Positions 24,722 to 33,741 of a DNA stretch of 47,949 nt are shown one piece after another. The translations under genes were made by a program, and so were the position numbers. This DNA is from Wohlfahrtiimonas populi (lineage in GTDB: Bacteria; Pseudomonadota; Gammaproteobacteria; Cardiobacteriales; Wohlfahrtiimonadaceae): the NCBI RefSeq assembly GCF_002006795.1, contig NZ_MVDN01000002.1, forward strand, positions 221,267 through 269,215. The letters are read 5' to 3'. Position 1 is the stretch's first letter. Each line of letters begins with the position of its first letter. A model generated the notes under the pieces. The model searched no databases, had not been told where the DNA came from, and saw nothing but the letters and a program-made list of their open reading frames with translations.

Positions 24722-25615
24722 TTATACATGTTTAGCACTCTGCCAATAACTGCGATACCACCATTCTATCAAGCTTGCGAGCACAAAAAGAAATACTGAT
24801 AAAAGCAATAATACAATTGCTGCACCAAAACCTTGAGAAAGCTCTAGCTGGCTTTGGTACTCAGCAGAAACTATGTAAATATGAAATGGCAATGCTTCAA
24901 ATTTATCAAAAACCGTTGCAGGCAACCCACTATTTGCGACAACACCTGTCAACATGATCACAGCAGTATCTTCAGCTGCTCTACCAATGGCTAAAATAAT
25001 ACCACTTAAAATGCTACGGCTGGCTAATGATAAATAAAATGATCTAATGATCTGATGTTGAGATAATCCTAATGATACCAAGGCAACTCGAATAGCATTA
25101 GGAATATTTTCAATCGCCTCTTGCGTACTGATAATGATCACTGGTAACACTAAAATTGCCAAACAACATGCTGATAAAATCAAGTTTGTATTAGCGTCAG
25201 GTGAAATCCATTGACGCATTAATAAAATAATTAAAAAACCAAATAATCCCATGACAATGGAAGGAATCCCTGCCAATACATTAATAATCGTCAATATATT
25301 TTTCTTAAAAGTTGGTGATGCATAACATGCCAAAAACAGGCCGCAACCAATACCCGGGATTGCAGCAATCAGCATAGTTAATATCACTAAACTCAATGTT
25401 CCCATCATTGCTGGCCAAATACCATCCCAAACTGGCATTTTATCAATGATGACTTCTTTCCATGTCAAATCACCAATGAACAATGAGCTGTTAAGCGCAC
25501 CATAGCCACGATAAAATAGGTAGCCCAGTAAATATATAATGATGAATAAAAGCAGAATCACAATGCCATGGCAAATAAGTTCTAAGCTTTTTTGTTTAAT
25601 TTTATGGTATTTCAT
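24722..25615 (-). CDS. pstA: Phosphate ABC transporter permease PstA
   Basis: This is a 297-aa inner-membrane permease with six hydrophobic segments and the EAA-type loop ALVSLGLSQHQIIRSFYLSLASRSILSG-like region that couples to PstB. GIPSIVMGLFGF is the typical PstA segment. The ATG overlaps the pstC stop in an ATGA junction. Confidence 0.92.
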   Translation of the reverse strand: MKYHKIKQKSLELICHGIVILLLFIIIYLLGYLFYRGYGALNSSLFIGDLTWKEVIIDKMPVWDGIWPAMMGTLSLVILTMLIAAIPGIGCGLFLACYASPTFKKNILTIINVLAGIPSIVMGLFGFLIILLMRQWISPDANTNLILSACCLAILVLPVIIISTQEAIENIPNAIRVALVSLGLSQHQIIRSFYLSLASRSILSGIILAIGRAAEDTAVIMLTGVVANSGLPATVFDKFEALPFHIYIVSAEYQSQLELSQGFGAAIVLLLLSVFLFVLASLIEWWYRSYWQSAKHV

Positions 25616-26469
25616 CGTGATAAGTGGCTCAGTATTTTCTGTGAAATTAAACGAATGGAAACACTAATCAGCAATAACAACAATCCTGCCACAAACAATG
25701 AATTATATGCAGCACCGCCAACTTCGTTTGCCGTCACTAAAGCCATATGCGCTGTTAGAGTTCTCAAATTATCCGATAAACCTGATGGAATATGAATGGC
25801 ATTACCAGCCAACATCAATGGCAATAATGTGTCTCCCATTGCGCGCCCCATTCCCAATAATATTGCAGCAATCATTGTTTGATAAGAAGTAGGTAAAACA
25901 AGATGACATAAAATTTCAAAGGGAGTTAAACCCAATGCTGTACCACATAATTGCATGCGCTTAAATTGTGCTTCAAATCCTGTTAGTAGGATAAATACCA
26001 TCGTTGGTAAGATTAATAATGCAACCATAATAGAAGCTGTTAACCAACTTAATCCCGACCCACCTAAACCATTTCTAATGATTGGCGTTAATAGAAAAAT
26101 GGCAATGAATCCATACACAACCGTAGGAATCGATGCCATAATTCTGATTAAATATAAAATAATTAAGCAAGGAAAACCTTTGCCTAACCCAACCAACCAT
26201 AAAGTTGTAACTAAAGCGATGGGTGTTGCAAAAATCAATGCCAGAAATGATACCAAGCAAGTGCCAATGAATATTGCCAAAATACCATATTCATTATTCT
26301 TAGGATTCCACGCCAATTGCAAGGAATTCAATAAGCCATCATTGATTAATACAGGTACTGCAAAACCAATGATGGCAATAAAAAGTAATCCAATTGAAAT
26401 AAGCACTAACAATGTAGAACTATAAATAATGCTTTTTGTTAGCCAATCGTAAAACTTTAAATGTTTCAT
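25612..26469 (-). CDS. pstC: Phosphate ABC transporter permease PstC
   Basis: This is a 285-aa permease with six predicted helices. IMASIPTVVYGFIAIFLL and the coupling loop GTALGLTPFEILCHLVLPTS identify a PstC-type subunit. It starts six bp after the pstS stop and overlaps pstA by four bases. With pstA it forms the transmembrane channel. Confidence 0.92.
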   Translation of the reverse strand: MKHLKFYDWLTKSIIYSSTLLVLISIGLLFIAIIGFAVPVLINDGLLNSLQLAWNPKNNEYGILAIFIGTCLVSFLALIFATPIALVTTLWLVGLGKGFPCLIILYLIRIMASIPTVVYGFIAIFLLTPIIRNGLGGSGLSWLTASIMVALLILPTMVFILLTGFEAQFKRMQLCGTALGLTPFEILCHLVLPTSYQTMIAAILLGMGRAMGDTLLPLMLAGNAIHIPSGLSDNLRTLTAHMALVTANEVGGAAYNSLFVAGLLLLLISVSIRLISQKILSHLSR

Positions 26470-26475
26470 AAAAAA

Positions 26476-27297
26476 TTAAGGTTTTTGTGCCACAGGAATA
26501 TAGCCTGCTGATTCAATAATTTTTGCACCATCTTCTGTAAAAATATAATCAATGAAAGATTTAACAATACCTTTTGGTTCACCCTTTGTATTCATATAGA
26601 GTAAACGCGTGATTTTATAATCGCCATTAGATGCATTCGCTTGTGATGGCACCATACCATCTAAAACAACCCCTTTAATTTCATCATTTAAGTGACCAAT
26701 ACCAATATAACCAATGCTATTCTGATCTTGTGCAATCGCTGATTTCATTGCACCATTTGAATTAATGATATTAGCTGATGCACTTGTTTCACCTTTATCA
26801 ATCGCTAATTCTTCAAATGTATCGCGCGTACCACTGCCATCTTCACGTGCATAGATCGTAATTTTTGCATCACTACCACCCAATGTTTTCCAGTTATCAA
26901 TTTCACCCGCGTAGATTTTCTTTAAATCAGCCGTTGAAATTTCAGCAACATTATTTTCTGGGTTCACAACAACGGCAACACCATCAATCGCAAAAGGAAA
27001 AGAAACTAAACCATACTTATCAACTTCGCTATCCTTCAATGCTCGACCAGTATTACCAATTTCAACTAAGCCCTCACCGACTTTTTGTACACCCACACCA
27101 GAGCCACCACCAGTTACAGTAATTTTTATCTTAGGATTAACTTTCATAATATTTTGGGCTGCCTGCTTCATCACAGGGATATGTGCTGTACCACCTGCAA
27201 TATCTATTCTACCTGTTCCACTTTTAAACTCATCTAAATTGGCTGCTGATGCTGTAAAGCCCAACATTAATGCTGTTGATAGTAATAGTTTATTCAT
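26476..27297 (-). CDS. pstS: Periplasmic phosphate-binding protein
   Basis: The product has 273 aa with an 18-19-residue signal peptide ending TASAA. TVTGGGSGVGVQKV (about residues 61-74) is the phosphate-binding P-loop of this family. Later segments NTGRALKDSE and REDGSGTRDTFEEL provide the second domain contacts. It is shorter than E. coli PstS (346 aa), like the compact PstS group. The first gene of the operon, it delivers phosphate to PstCAB. No clear Pho-box repeat was found in the 91-bp upstream gap. Confidence 0.92.
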   Translation of the reverse strand: MNKLLLSTALMLGFTASAANLDEFKSGTGRIDIAGGTAHIPVMKQAAQNIMKVNPKIKITVTGGGSGVGVQKVGEGLVEIGNTGRALKDSEVDKYGLVSFPFAIDGVAVVVNPENNVAEISTADLKKIYAGEIDNWKTLGGSDAKITIYAREDGSGTRDTFEELAIDKGETSASANIINSNGAMKSAIAQDQNSIGYIGIGHLNDEIKGVVLDGMVPSQANASNGDYKITRLLYMNTKGEPKGIVKSFIDYIFTEDGAKIIESAGYIPVAQKP

Positions 27298-27388
27298 TGT
27301 TTTATCCTTTTATTAATGATCCATCCAACTGATTATAAACATTAACATAATCAAAATATTTAATAATGATATAAATTAATAACCTAAT

Positions 27389-28141
27389 TTAAAATTCTGC
27401 TTTCAGTGGATAATCTTCAGGAATATTGTATTGCTGCATCTTTTCATCAAATGTCATGATGAAGGACTGATCTTTAAATTCAGTACCAATATAATGACCA
27501 TTCAACGTGATTTTAATGTCATACATTTTTTGCTGATCATTTGTGATAAATTCATAGCTGCCTTCTATCATATCGCTGAGATCAGCATGATCTCCACCTG
27601 CGTAATGCTCACTATCATCATAGAAAGTTGGGATATATGAATCAAAAATTTTGCCATTATGATCACCCACAATCATGATGCCACCTTGAGAAACGCCTTG
27701 TGCTGTATCACCTGTTTCTGTCACAAAGCCATAACTATTGAACCCAATTTTACGAAATTGATAATCAACAGGTGCATAACCAGATGAACCTGCATCAATG
27801 AATAGTTCTTGTGCAATCACATTGCTCTCAAACCCTTCGCCATTATCTTCAATGATTAAGCCAATATTGCCCTGTAAGACATGTGCTTTTTCAAAGTTAT
27901 CACCTACGGCTAAATAATAAGTTTTATAATGCCCTTCTTGCTCTTCATTTGGCACAGCTTCATTGGCATACAACGATACACAATATTGGCTTGTGCCATT
28001 TTCGGTCTCTTTGGTGGCAAAGTAACATAACTCAGATTCAGAATATTCTTTATAAGCCTCTTTCATCACATCTGTTTTGGCAGATGCTAGTGGTATTGCT
28101 AGCATTAATCCTAAAATTGCATATTTTTTCATTTTAACCAT
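27389..28141 (-). CDS. Secreted acidic protein of unknown function
   Basis: The product has 250 aa with a signal peptide (KKYAILGLMLAIPLASA) and an acidic mature region containing two cysteines early (ELCYFATKET and SQYCVSLY), probably disulfide bonded. No domain is recognised. Repeated motifs such as GLIIEDNGEGFES and a central GGIMIVGDHNGKIFD suggest a beta-rich periplasmic fold. The start could be ATG at 28141 or 28132; the second leaves a cleaner signal peptide. It lies 91 bp upstream of pstS on the same strand, so it may be linked to the phosphate operon, but no functional link is shown. Confidence 0.75.
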   Translation of the reverse strand: MVKMKKYAILGLMLAIPLASAKTDVMKEAYKEYSESELCYFATKETENGTSQYCVSLYANEAVPNEEQEGHYKTYYLAVGDNFEKAHVLQGNIGLIIEDNGEGFESNVIAQELFIDAGSSGYAPVDYQFRKIGFNSYGFVTETGDTAQGVSQGGIMIVGDHNGKIFDSYIPTFYDDSEHYAGGDHADLSDMIEGSYEFITNDQQKMYDIKITLNGHYIGTEFKDQSFIMTFDEKMQQYNIPEDYPLKAEF

Positions 28142-28218
28142 TCCAATAGAATTTCTATGTTATGTAATTGTATAGAATGGCAACTCAATTAACTACTAGT
28201 GCACAATACAAATAATGC

Positions 28219-28247
28219 TTGTGAGAACCCATGGATGCTGATATAGA
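28219..28247 (+). promoter_or_regulatory. Candidate promoter for the PheC-like gene
   Basis: TTGTGA at 28219-28224 and TATAGA at 28242-28247 are 17 bp apart, each matching four of six consensus positions. Transcription would begin about 37 bp before the ATG at 28291. Confidence 0.5.
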
Positions 28248-28290
28248 GTTATAAGTTTCAAAAAAAATGTATAACTAATTGGGAGGAATC

Positions 28291-29061
28291 ATGTTGGCGA
28301 AAAAAGTACTATTAGCCTCAATCATTACATTGAGTTTAACAACTGCAAATGCGCGTCCATTGAGTGAAATTGAAACATCTGGCATTTTAAAAGTTGGTGT
28401 TCCTGGTGATTATGCGCCGTTAGCTTTTTATAAAAATGACGTGCTTGTGGGCTACGATATTGATGTTGCAACAGCATTAGCCAAAGACTGGAATCTTAAA
28501 CTAGAGTTTGTTGCAACTAGCTGGCCAACTTTATCTGAGGATTTAGAAGCAGATAAATTCGACATTGCCATGGGAGGAATATCCTTCACACAGGATCGTA
28601 ATGATCGCTTCCTATTAACCAAACCACTCATTCCAGATGGCAAAGTTGCAATGACACAATGTGAGAAAGCACCAAATTTAAAAACTGTAGAAGCCATCAA
28701 TCAGCCTTCTACAGTTGTTGCCGTCAATCCTGGTGGTACTAATGAGCGCTTTGTGAATGCTCATCTAGATAAAGCAACGATTGTACGCACACCAAATAAC
28801 ATCGAAAATATTCAAATGGTTCGTGAAAAGACGGCAGATATGATCATCACAGATATGATCGAGGGTAATTACTATCATCACAATGAACCTGCAAACTTCT
28901 GTGTTGCCAATGACAAGCCATTTGAAGGCACTGAAAACTCACAAATTTACATGAGCCAAAAATGTAATGTGGAATTAGTGGAGAAACTAAATGGTTGGTT
29001 AATCCTGAATAATTTAGCGAGCATTGCAGATCAATGGGGCATTCAGCTTAATAAAGAATAA
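28291..29061 (+). CDS. pheC: Periplasmic cyclohexadienyl/arogenate dehydratase-like protein
   Basis: The product has 256 aa and an N-terminal signal peptide ending ANA. It has the solute-binding fold (SBP_bac_3), but its motifs follow the PheC branch: GDYAPLAFYKND, a TSWPTLSEDL segment, DIAMGGISFTQDR, and NPGGTNERFVNAHL, which contains the Glu proposed to act in catalysis. PheC converts prephenate to phenylpyruvate or arogenate to phenylalanine in the periplasm. I used the ATG preceded by GGGAGGA rather than the upstream TTG. An amino-acid-binding role cannot be excluded, but no transporter genes adjoin it. Confidence 0.75.
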   Translation: MLAKKVLLASIITLSLTTANARPLSEIETSGILKVGVPGDYAPLAFYKNDVLVGYDIDVATALAKDWNLKLEFVATSWPTLSEDLEADKFDIAMGGISFTQDRNDRFLLTKPLIPDGKVAMTQCEKAPNLKTVEAINQPSTVVAVNPGGTNERFVNAHLDKATIVRTPNNIENIQMVREKTADMIITDMIEGNYYHHNEPANFCVANDKPFEGTENSQIYMSQKCNVELVEKLNGWLILNNLASIADQWGIQLNKE

Positions 29062-29085
29062 TGGCCTTATTCACGCCATAAAAAC

Positions 29086-29122
29086 AAAACTTTGGTGCGA
29101 ATGAAAACACCAAAGTTTTTAT
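29086..29122. terminator. Bidirectional terminator
   Basis: Twelve-base arms AAAACTTTGGTG and CACCAAAGTTTT flank a 10-base loop, with T residues beyond both ends. It ends the plus-strand PheC-like gene and the minus-strand carbonic anhydrase gene. Confidence 0.9.
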
Positions 29123-29145
29123 ATTATATAAAGATTAATTAATCT

Positions 29146-29787
29146 TTATTTCTTCACAAACATCTCTTTCACAAAATCAACTTCGCCTGTTTCTACTTTA
29201 TAGAAAGCACCCACGATACCGATTTCGCCACTTTCATACATATCTTTTAAAACTGGGCTTTTTTCTAAAATATGGTCAATTGTGTATTCAACGTTATGGA
29301 AAGCCACCATATCCACTGCTTCTTTAGATTTAATATCCAAGTCCTTATGATTTGCTTTCACATGATCAATGGATGGCTGAATTTTCGCTAAAAGGTTCGT
29401 TAAATGTCCTAATTCCTTACAATGGCAAGCGCCTGTAATCGCACCACAATGAGAATGGCCTAAAACCATAATCAGTTTAGAACCTGCTAATTTACATGCA
29501 AATTCCATCGAGCCAATGATATCTTCATTCAAAACATTACCTGCGATACGCGCACTGAAAATATCACCCAAGCCTTGGTCAAAGATCAATTCAGCAGAGG
29601 TTCGACTATCAATACAGCTCAAAATGATCGCAAAAGGAAACTGCCCTTCTTTCGTTTCATTCACTTGTTCAAGCAAGTTGCTATGTGCTTTTAAGTTTGC
29701 CACAAAGCGTTTATTGCCTTCTTTCAAAAATGACAGCGCCAATTCTGGTGTTAAAGACTTCTGATCTTCGATGTTATGTAATCTCAT
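29146..29787 (-). CDS. Beta-class carbonic anhydrase
   Basis: This is a 213-aa cytosolic enzyme that hydrates CO2. The zinc ligands are C58 in LSCIDSRTSAE, and H111 and C114 in GHSHCGAI. The Asp60-Arg62 dyad is intact, and the GNVLNEDIIGSMEFA motif is present. It is somewhat short for clade B enzymes but complete. It is transcribed alone, downstream of the hsd locus on the same strand. Confidence 0.94.
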   Translation of the reverse strand: MRLHNIEDQKSLTPELALSFLKEGNKRFVANLKAHSNLLEQVNETKEGQFPFAIILSCIDSRTSAELIFDQGLGDIFSARIAGNVLNEDIIGSMEFACKLAGSKLIMVLGHSHCGAITGACHCKELGHLTNLLAKIQPSIDHVKANHKDLDIKSKEAVDMVAFHNVEYTIDHILEKSPVLKDMYESGEIGIVGAFYKVETGEVDFVKEMFVKK

Positions 29788-29872
29788 TGTTTAACTTCCA
29801 AATGATGGTAAAGAATTAGACAATTTACTCCGATTTTGCCAAAAATGGAGAGAATGAAAAATATTAATCCAA

Positions 29873-29890
29873 AAGCTGTATATACAGCTT
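29873..29890. repeat. Perfect 18-bp palindrome between the hsd locus and carbonic anhydrase
   Basis: AAGCTGTAT followed directly by ATACAGCTT. On the minus strand it is followed by only a short TTT, so it could be a weak terminator of the DUF6500 gene or an operator upstream of the carbonic anhydrase gene. Confidence 0.5.
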
Positions 29891-29911
29891 GACGAAATTA
29901 ACACTGATAAA

Positions 29912-30130
29912 TTACATATCATTTAAGATCAATTGCTTGATTTTAACGGCTTTCTCAAAGTGATCGAGCTTGTGTGTTTTGATCCACCAAGTGGCAGCTT
30001 CCATCAATAATTCAGGATCATCATTTTTGTTTTTAAAAAATGCATAGAAAGACAAACCAACATTGTCGCCTTTCTTTTCAATTTTCTCATCACAACCTGC
30101 GATGAATCGTTGTTTTAGTGAATCTCTCAT
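29912..30130 (-). CDS. DUF6500-like protein in the hsd locus
   Basis: The 72-aa product reads as a compact helical protein with the segments DSLKQRFIAGCDEKI, GDNVGLSFYAFFKNK and EAATWWIKTHKLDHFEKAVKI. I associate this pattern with DUF6500 from memory; a profile search should confirm it. It begins inside the hsdR stop (TAATG overlap) and is thus translationally coupled to it. That placement suggests an accessory role in restriction, but no function is known to me. Confidence 0.65.
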   Translation of the reverse strand: MRDSLKQRFIAGCDEKIEKKGDNVGLSFYAFFKNKNDDPELLMEAATWWIKTHKLDHFEKAVKIKQLILNDM

Positions 30131-33100
30131 TAATTTTTTACTCTCAATGGCAATATATCTTCCACGATCATTTGCGTATAAGCCTCTTTCACTGCTTTAT
30201 TGTATCTAAGCTTGCTCACAGGATTTTCAGTGCTGGATTTATATTGATCAAAATTGCTTGTTTTTCTTAAATCATCTTCACCAATTTGTGCTTCATCCAT
30301 TTTGCTTGGATTGTAGTTATCTACAATAAATCTTAACTCATCCTCTTGAACAGCCCATTTTTGTGCAAAATTTTTCACTAAATGATCAATCGTACTCGTG
30401 ATCATATCATTCAGTAATTCATTGATATTTTTACCACGATATGTATTAGGATTTTTTTGAATACCTTGCCACAATTGTGCCATTAATCCTGCAAGTTTTG
30501 CATTTTCTATGCGTAAACGATCAATATAATCTGTGACTTCTTGTGATTTCACACTGTTTTCAAATTGAAATTCTGCTGCTTTAGTTTCTAATGGCAAGAA
30601 GCGCTGAATCAAAGACAAAATATAGTGATAGTTAATTTCATCACTATGATGCGTTTGTAGATCATATTCAATATCTAACGGTTCAATTTCAGGATCATCA
30701 TTGGCAACTGCACGTAGCTCTTCTAGTACATTTTTATACTTGCCGTGATATTCCTCCATTTCATCATTCTGAATACCAAAAACTTCTTCGAGCATTTCAG
30801 GCTGATATTCATAATAACTCTTAATTGCAGTCATCGCTTTATCCAATTCTTGAAAAGCTTTGGCAAACATGCGCTTTTCTTCCACCAATAATTCATCAAT
30901 GACTTCAGAGGTTTCAGAAATATTCTTCAAGGCTGTGAATGCTTCTGCTAAATTTTCTGCGGCTTCCTCATAACTTGGTGCTAAGACATAATTTTCACCA
31001 CCATTGGAATATAAAAAAAGTGCGTCATTCACTGCTTCTGTAAATAATAATGGCGTTTGGAATGTTACGATCTGCCCAAATTTTTTGCCTTGGTCAAATA
31101 AGCGATTGGTGCGCGAAAATGCTTGAATGATATTGGGTGCACTCATTGGCGGACGATCAATAAACAATGTCGAAATACATGGTGCATCAAACCCCGTTAA
31201 TAATCGATCCACCACAATGATCAAATCAATTTGCTCTGCTCTACTCTGATAACGCTCACTTTTACGAGCCAAGCGAGCATTCACATTTTGATTATAAGCA
31301 CGCATGTTTTCCAATGAATAACTTGTGCCATACATCGCATTATAATCTGCTATGGATTCTGCCATTTTAGTTTGATTATCGATGGAGCTTTCTTCATTCT
31401 CTGAAATGGAATAAGTAATGGCAACTTTTGGGAAATCAGGTAGGATTGCTTTTGTGCGCTCACTCACTGTGACCGATTTATTACCCGCAATCACACTTTT
31501 AAATAGATCATAATATTCTTGTGCGATGGCAATAGTTGGCACAGTCAATATTGCACCATATGCTTTACCCACACCGCTTTCTGTTGTAAATCCAAGCTTA
31601 TTGCGCGACTGGTTGATAATAGAATCAATCACCTTTAAACGATGTTCTTTACTATCATAAACATCTTTAGGAATACATTTTTCTTTGTCGATTAATGATA
31701 GTCCTGCAATATTTTTAGTAGGATGATAATGACGAATGATGTCATCCATCATATCCTCTTGCAATGGGTTCTTATACTCAATTTGAAAGCCTAAAACTGC
31801 AGCATCATTGATGGCTTCTTTCACTGTATATTGATGCAAGCATGAACGATTTGGATTATCTTCTGTTGGACGATTTTGTGGGCTACTGTACATCATAGCC
31901 GTTGTTGTTGGCTTTTTTAATTCACCAAAAATTGGCGTGCCTGTAAAACCATACCACATTGCATAACGAAAAATTTGATCTAACTCTTTTTTCTTTTGTG
32001 GCGTAACAGCTCTATGGCATTCATCCACAATGAAGGCAACTTTCAGCTGTTTAATTTTTTCATACGTTTTAGTTAATCGTTCTGTCGCCTCTTCTGCCAT
32101 GCGTTTCATCAAGTGATTCAACTTTTGGATCGTTGTTACAATCACTGTACGATCATCACTCGCTAAACGCTTCACCAAATCATTCACATTGTCCGTTTCA
32201 TCAATGGAAATAGGATCAAACTCAGCATATGATGCAAATGAACTTGTGGTTTGCTGATCCAAATCCACACGATCCACAATGAAAATTGTTTTATCAATGG
32301 ATGGAATCTGCAATAAATTACAGGCAACTTTATAGGAAGTTAACGTTTTCCCCGATCCCGTTGTATGCCAAACAAAACCTGACGATTGATACTTGGAAGC
32401 TTCTTTCACTGCTTCTATCGCATGGATCTGATAAGGGCGCAATAATATAAGTGCTTCTTTATCTCGATCTGTGATGGAATATTGGGTTACCATTCTATGG
32501 GCTTGTGGAATGGACAGAACATCTTTCGCAAAGGCTAGATAATCCGTGACAGGTTGATTCTTTGCATCCACCCATTTACTTAAAAACTTCTCGTTTAAAT
32601 GTTTATGCCCGCTCGATGCAATATAACGTGTATCCGTTCCATTGCTTACCACAAACATCTGTGTGGATGAGAAAATGCCTTTGAATTTATCTTCTTTCAG
32701 GTATTTTTTAATCTGACGAAAACCATCCATATAAGGATGTTGGCGGTTCTTTAATTCCACGTGAATCATCGGCAAACCATTGATTAGCATTGTGACATCA
32801 AATCGTCTTTCTCTACTTTGTTCTTGTGAGCTTGTGAATTGATTAATTACCTGATAAACCGTTGTACCGCCTGCAATATCAGCACGATTGATTACATTTA
32901 AACGAATTGTACCCAAGCTTGCATCTTCTCTCTGTACTTGTACTTTGGCAATGCCATTTTCACCTGATAACCATTTGGCAGCTTCATAGAAATTTGGGAA
33001 AGTGAGCTGTGCTCTAACTTGGTTAAATTCTTGCGTTGTCAGCATTTTATCTTTCAACACTGCACGATTATTGCGCTCTAAAATAGTTTTGAGATTCGCC

Positions 33101-33213
33101 CATAAATCAGCTTCTGTACGTAAATCCTTACGGTAAATCCATTGAGATTCCCCAGAGATTAATTGATTAATCAAATCTTCTTCAAGTTTTGCTTCTTTCG
33201 TAAATTTAACCAC
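30130..33213 (-). CDS. hsdR: Type I restriction enzyme R subunit
   Basis: This is a 1027-aa motor-nuclease subunit. Residues 139-155 form the PD-(D/E)XK site (D139 in RRFDV, E153 and K155 in HVELKNR). The SF2 helicase motor includes Walker A TTGSGKT (284-290), DECH (397-400), GFTGTPIF (about 420) and a later RLLTGFDAPCI motif. The C-terminal region is the usual helical part that contacts the methylase. The start is GTG with AAGGTGAG upstream. Together with HsdM and HsdS it cleaves DNA unmethylated at the target site after translocation. The frame is complete. Confidence 0.96.
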   Translation of the reverse strand: MVKFTKEAKLEEDLINQLISGESQWIYRKDLRTEADLWANLKTILERNNRAVLKDKMLTTQEFNQVRAQLTFPNFYEAAKWLSGENGIAKVQVQREDASLGTIRLNVINRADIAGGTTVYQVINQFTSSQEQSRERRFDVTMLINGLPMIHVELKNRQHPYMDGFRQIKKYLKEDKFKGIFSSTQMFVVSNGTDTRYIASSGHKHLNEKFLSKWVDAKNQPVTDYLAFAKDVLSIPQAHRMVTQYSITDRDKEALILLRPYQIHAIEAVKEASKYQSSGFVWHTTGSGKTLTSYKVACNLLQIPSIDKTIFIVDRVDLDQQTTSSFASYAEFDPISIDETDNVNDLVKRLASDDRTVIVTTIQKLNHLMKRMAEEATERLTKTYEKIKQLKVAFIVDECHRAVTPQKKKELDQIFRYAMWYGFTGTPIFGELKKPTTTAMMYSSPQNRPTEDNPNRSCLHQYTVKEAINDAAVLGFQIEYKNPLQEDMMDDIIRHYHPTKNIAGLSLIDKEKCIPKDVYDSKEHRLKVIDSIINQSRNKLGFTTESGVGKAYGAILTVPTIAIAQEYYDLFKSVIAGNKSVTVSERTKAILPDFPKVAITYSISENEESSIDNQTKMAESIADYNAMYGTSYSLENMRAYNQNVNARLARKSERYQSRAEQIDLIIVVDRLLTGFDAPCISTLFIDRPPMSAPNIIQAFSRTNRLFDQGKKFGQIVTFQTPLLFTEAVNDALFLYSNGGENYVLAPSYEEAAENLAEAFTALKNISETSEVIDELLVEEKRMFAKAFQELDKAMTAIKSYYEYQPEMLEEVFGIQNDEMEEYHGKYKNVLEELRAVANDDPEIEPLDIEYDLQTHHSDEINYHYILSLIQRFLPLETKAAEFQFENSVKSQEVTDYIDRLRIENAKLAGLMAQLWQGIQKNPNTYRGKNINELLNDMITSTIDHLVKNFAQKWAVQEDELRFIVDNYNPSKMDEAQIGEDDLRKTSNFDQYKSSTENPVSKLRYNKAVKEAYTQMIVEDILPLRVKN

Positions 33214-33229
33214 AACTCACCTTTTAATA

Positions 33230-33697
33230 TTAATAATGTGATCTATTATCTGCGTTTGCAAAAATTGTTAACATAAACATTATGGCAAAATAACACGCAA
33301 CTAAAATCACTCCGAAATACGCAATAATAGAAAGAAGAGTAAACTGAACTAATGTACCAAAAAATCCATAAATCCAATTTGTCACAACAAAATTATATAT
33401 CGCGACACCTAAATAAATTAAAAGTGCAATAATAACCAATACAATGCCATTTAAGGTTTCTGAGGTAAATATCACACCAAGCAATTCGTATCCTTTAGCA
33501 TTCACAACGGCAGAGTTATACCAACTTACACCCCATATAAATAGAGCGCCTGCGATGCCAAGAATAATCAACATTGGTTTTGTAAAAAATGCATGATCAA
33601 ATTTATCTTCACAATGTTCATTGAAAAACATAATAATACCTGTCAAAACCACCAATGCCACAATGATTCCGACAACAATCAATACTGTCACTTCCAT
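33230..33697 (-). CDS. Small polytopic membrane protein in the hsd locus
   Basis: The 155-aa product has four or five hydrophobic segments: VTVLIVVGIIVALVVLTGIIMF, MLIILGIAGALFIWGV, LNGIVLVIIALLIYLGVAIYNF, FGTLVQFTLLSIIAYFGVILV and a C-terminal helix. I recognise no named domain. It lies 16 bp before hsdR and has an AAGGAG site. A degraded relative lies immediately upstream (33742-33911). Its position in a defence operon suggests a membrane-linked accessory function, but this is inference. Confidence 0.7.
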   Translation of the reverse strand: MEVTVLIVVGIIVALVVLTGIIMFFNEHCEDKFDHAFFTKPMLIILGIAGALFIWGVSWYNSAVVNAKGYELLGVIFTSETLNGIVLVIIALLIYLGVAIYNFVVTNWIYGFFGTLVQFTLLSIIAYFGVILVACYFAIMFMLTIFANADNRSHY

Positions 33698-33741
33698 ACT
33701 CCTTTATATTTTCTATTTTAGATATACATTATTTTAATATT

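Noticed and set aside
27298-27388. Pho box before pstS
   Set aside because: No pair of CTGTCAT-like direct repeats with 11-bp spacing was found on either strand.
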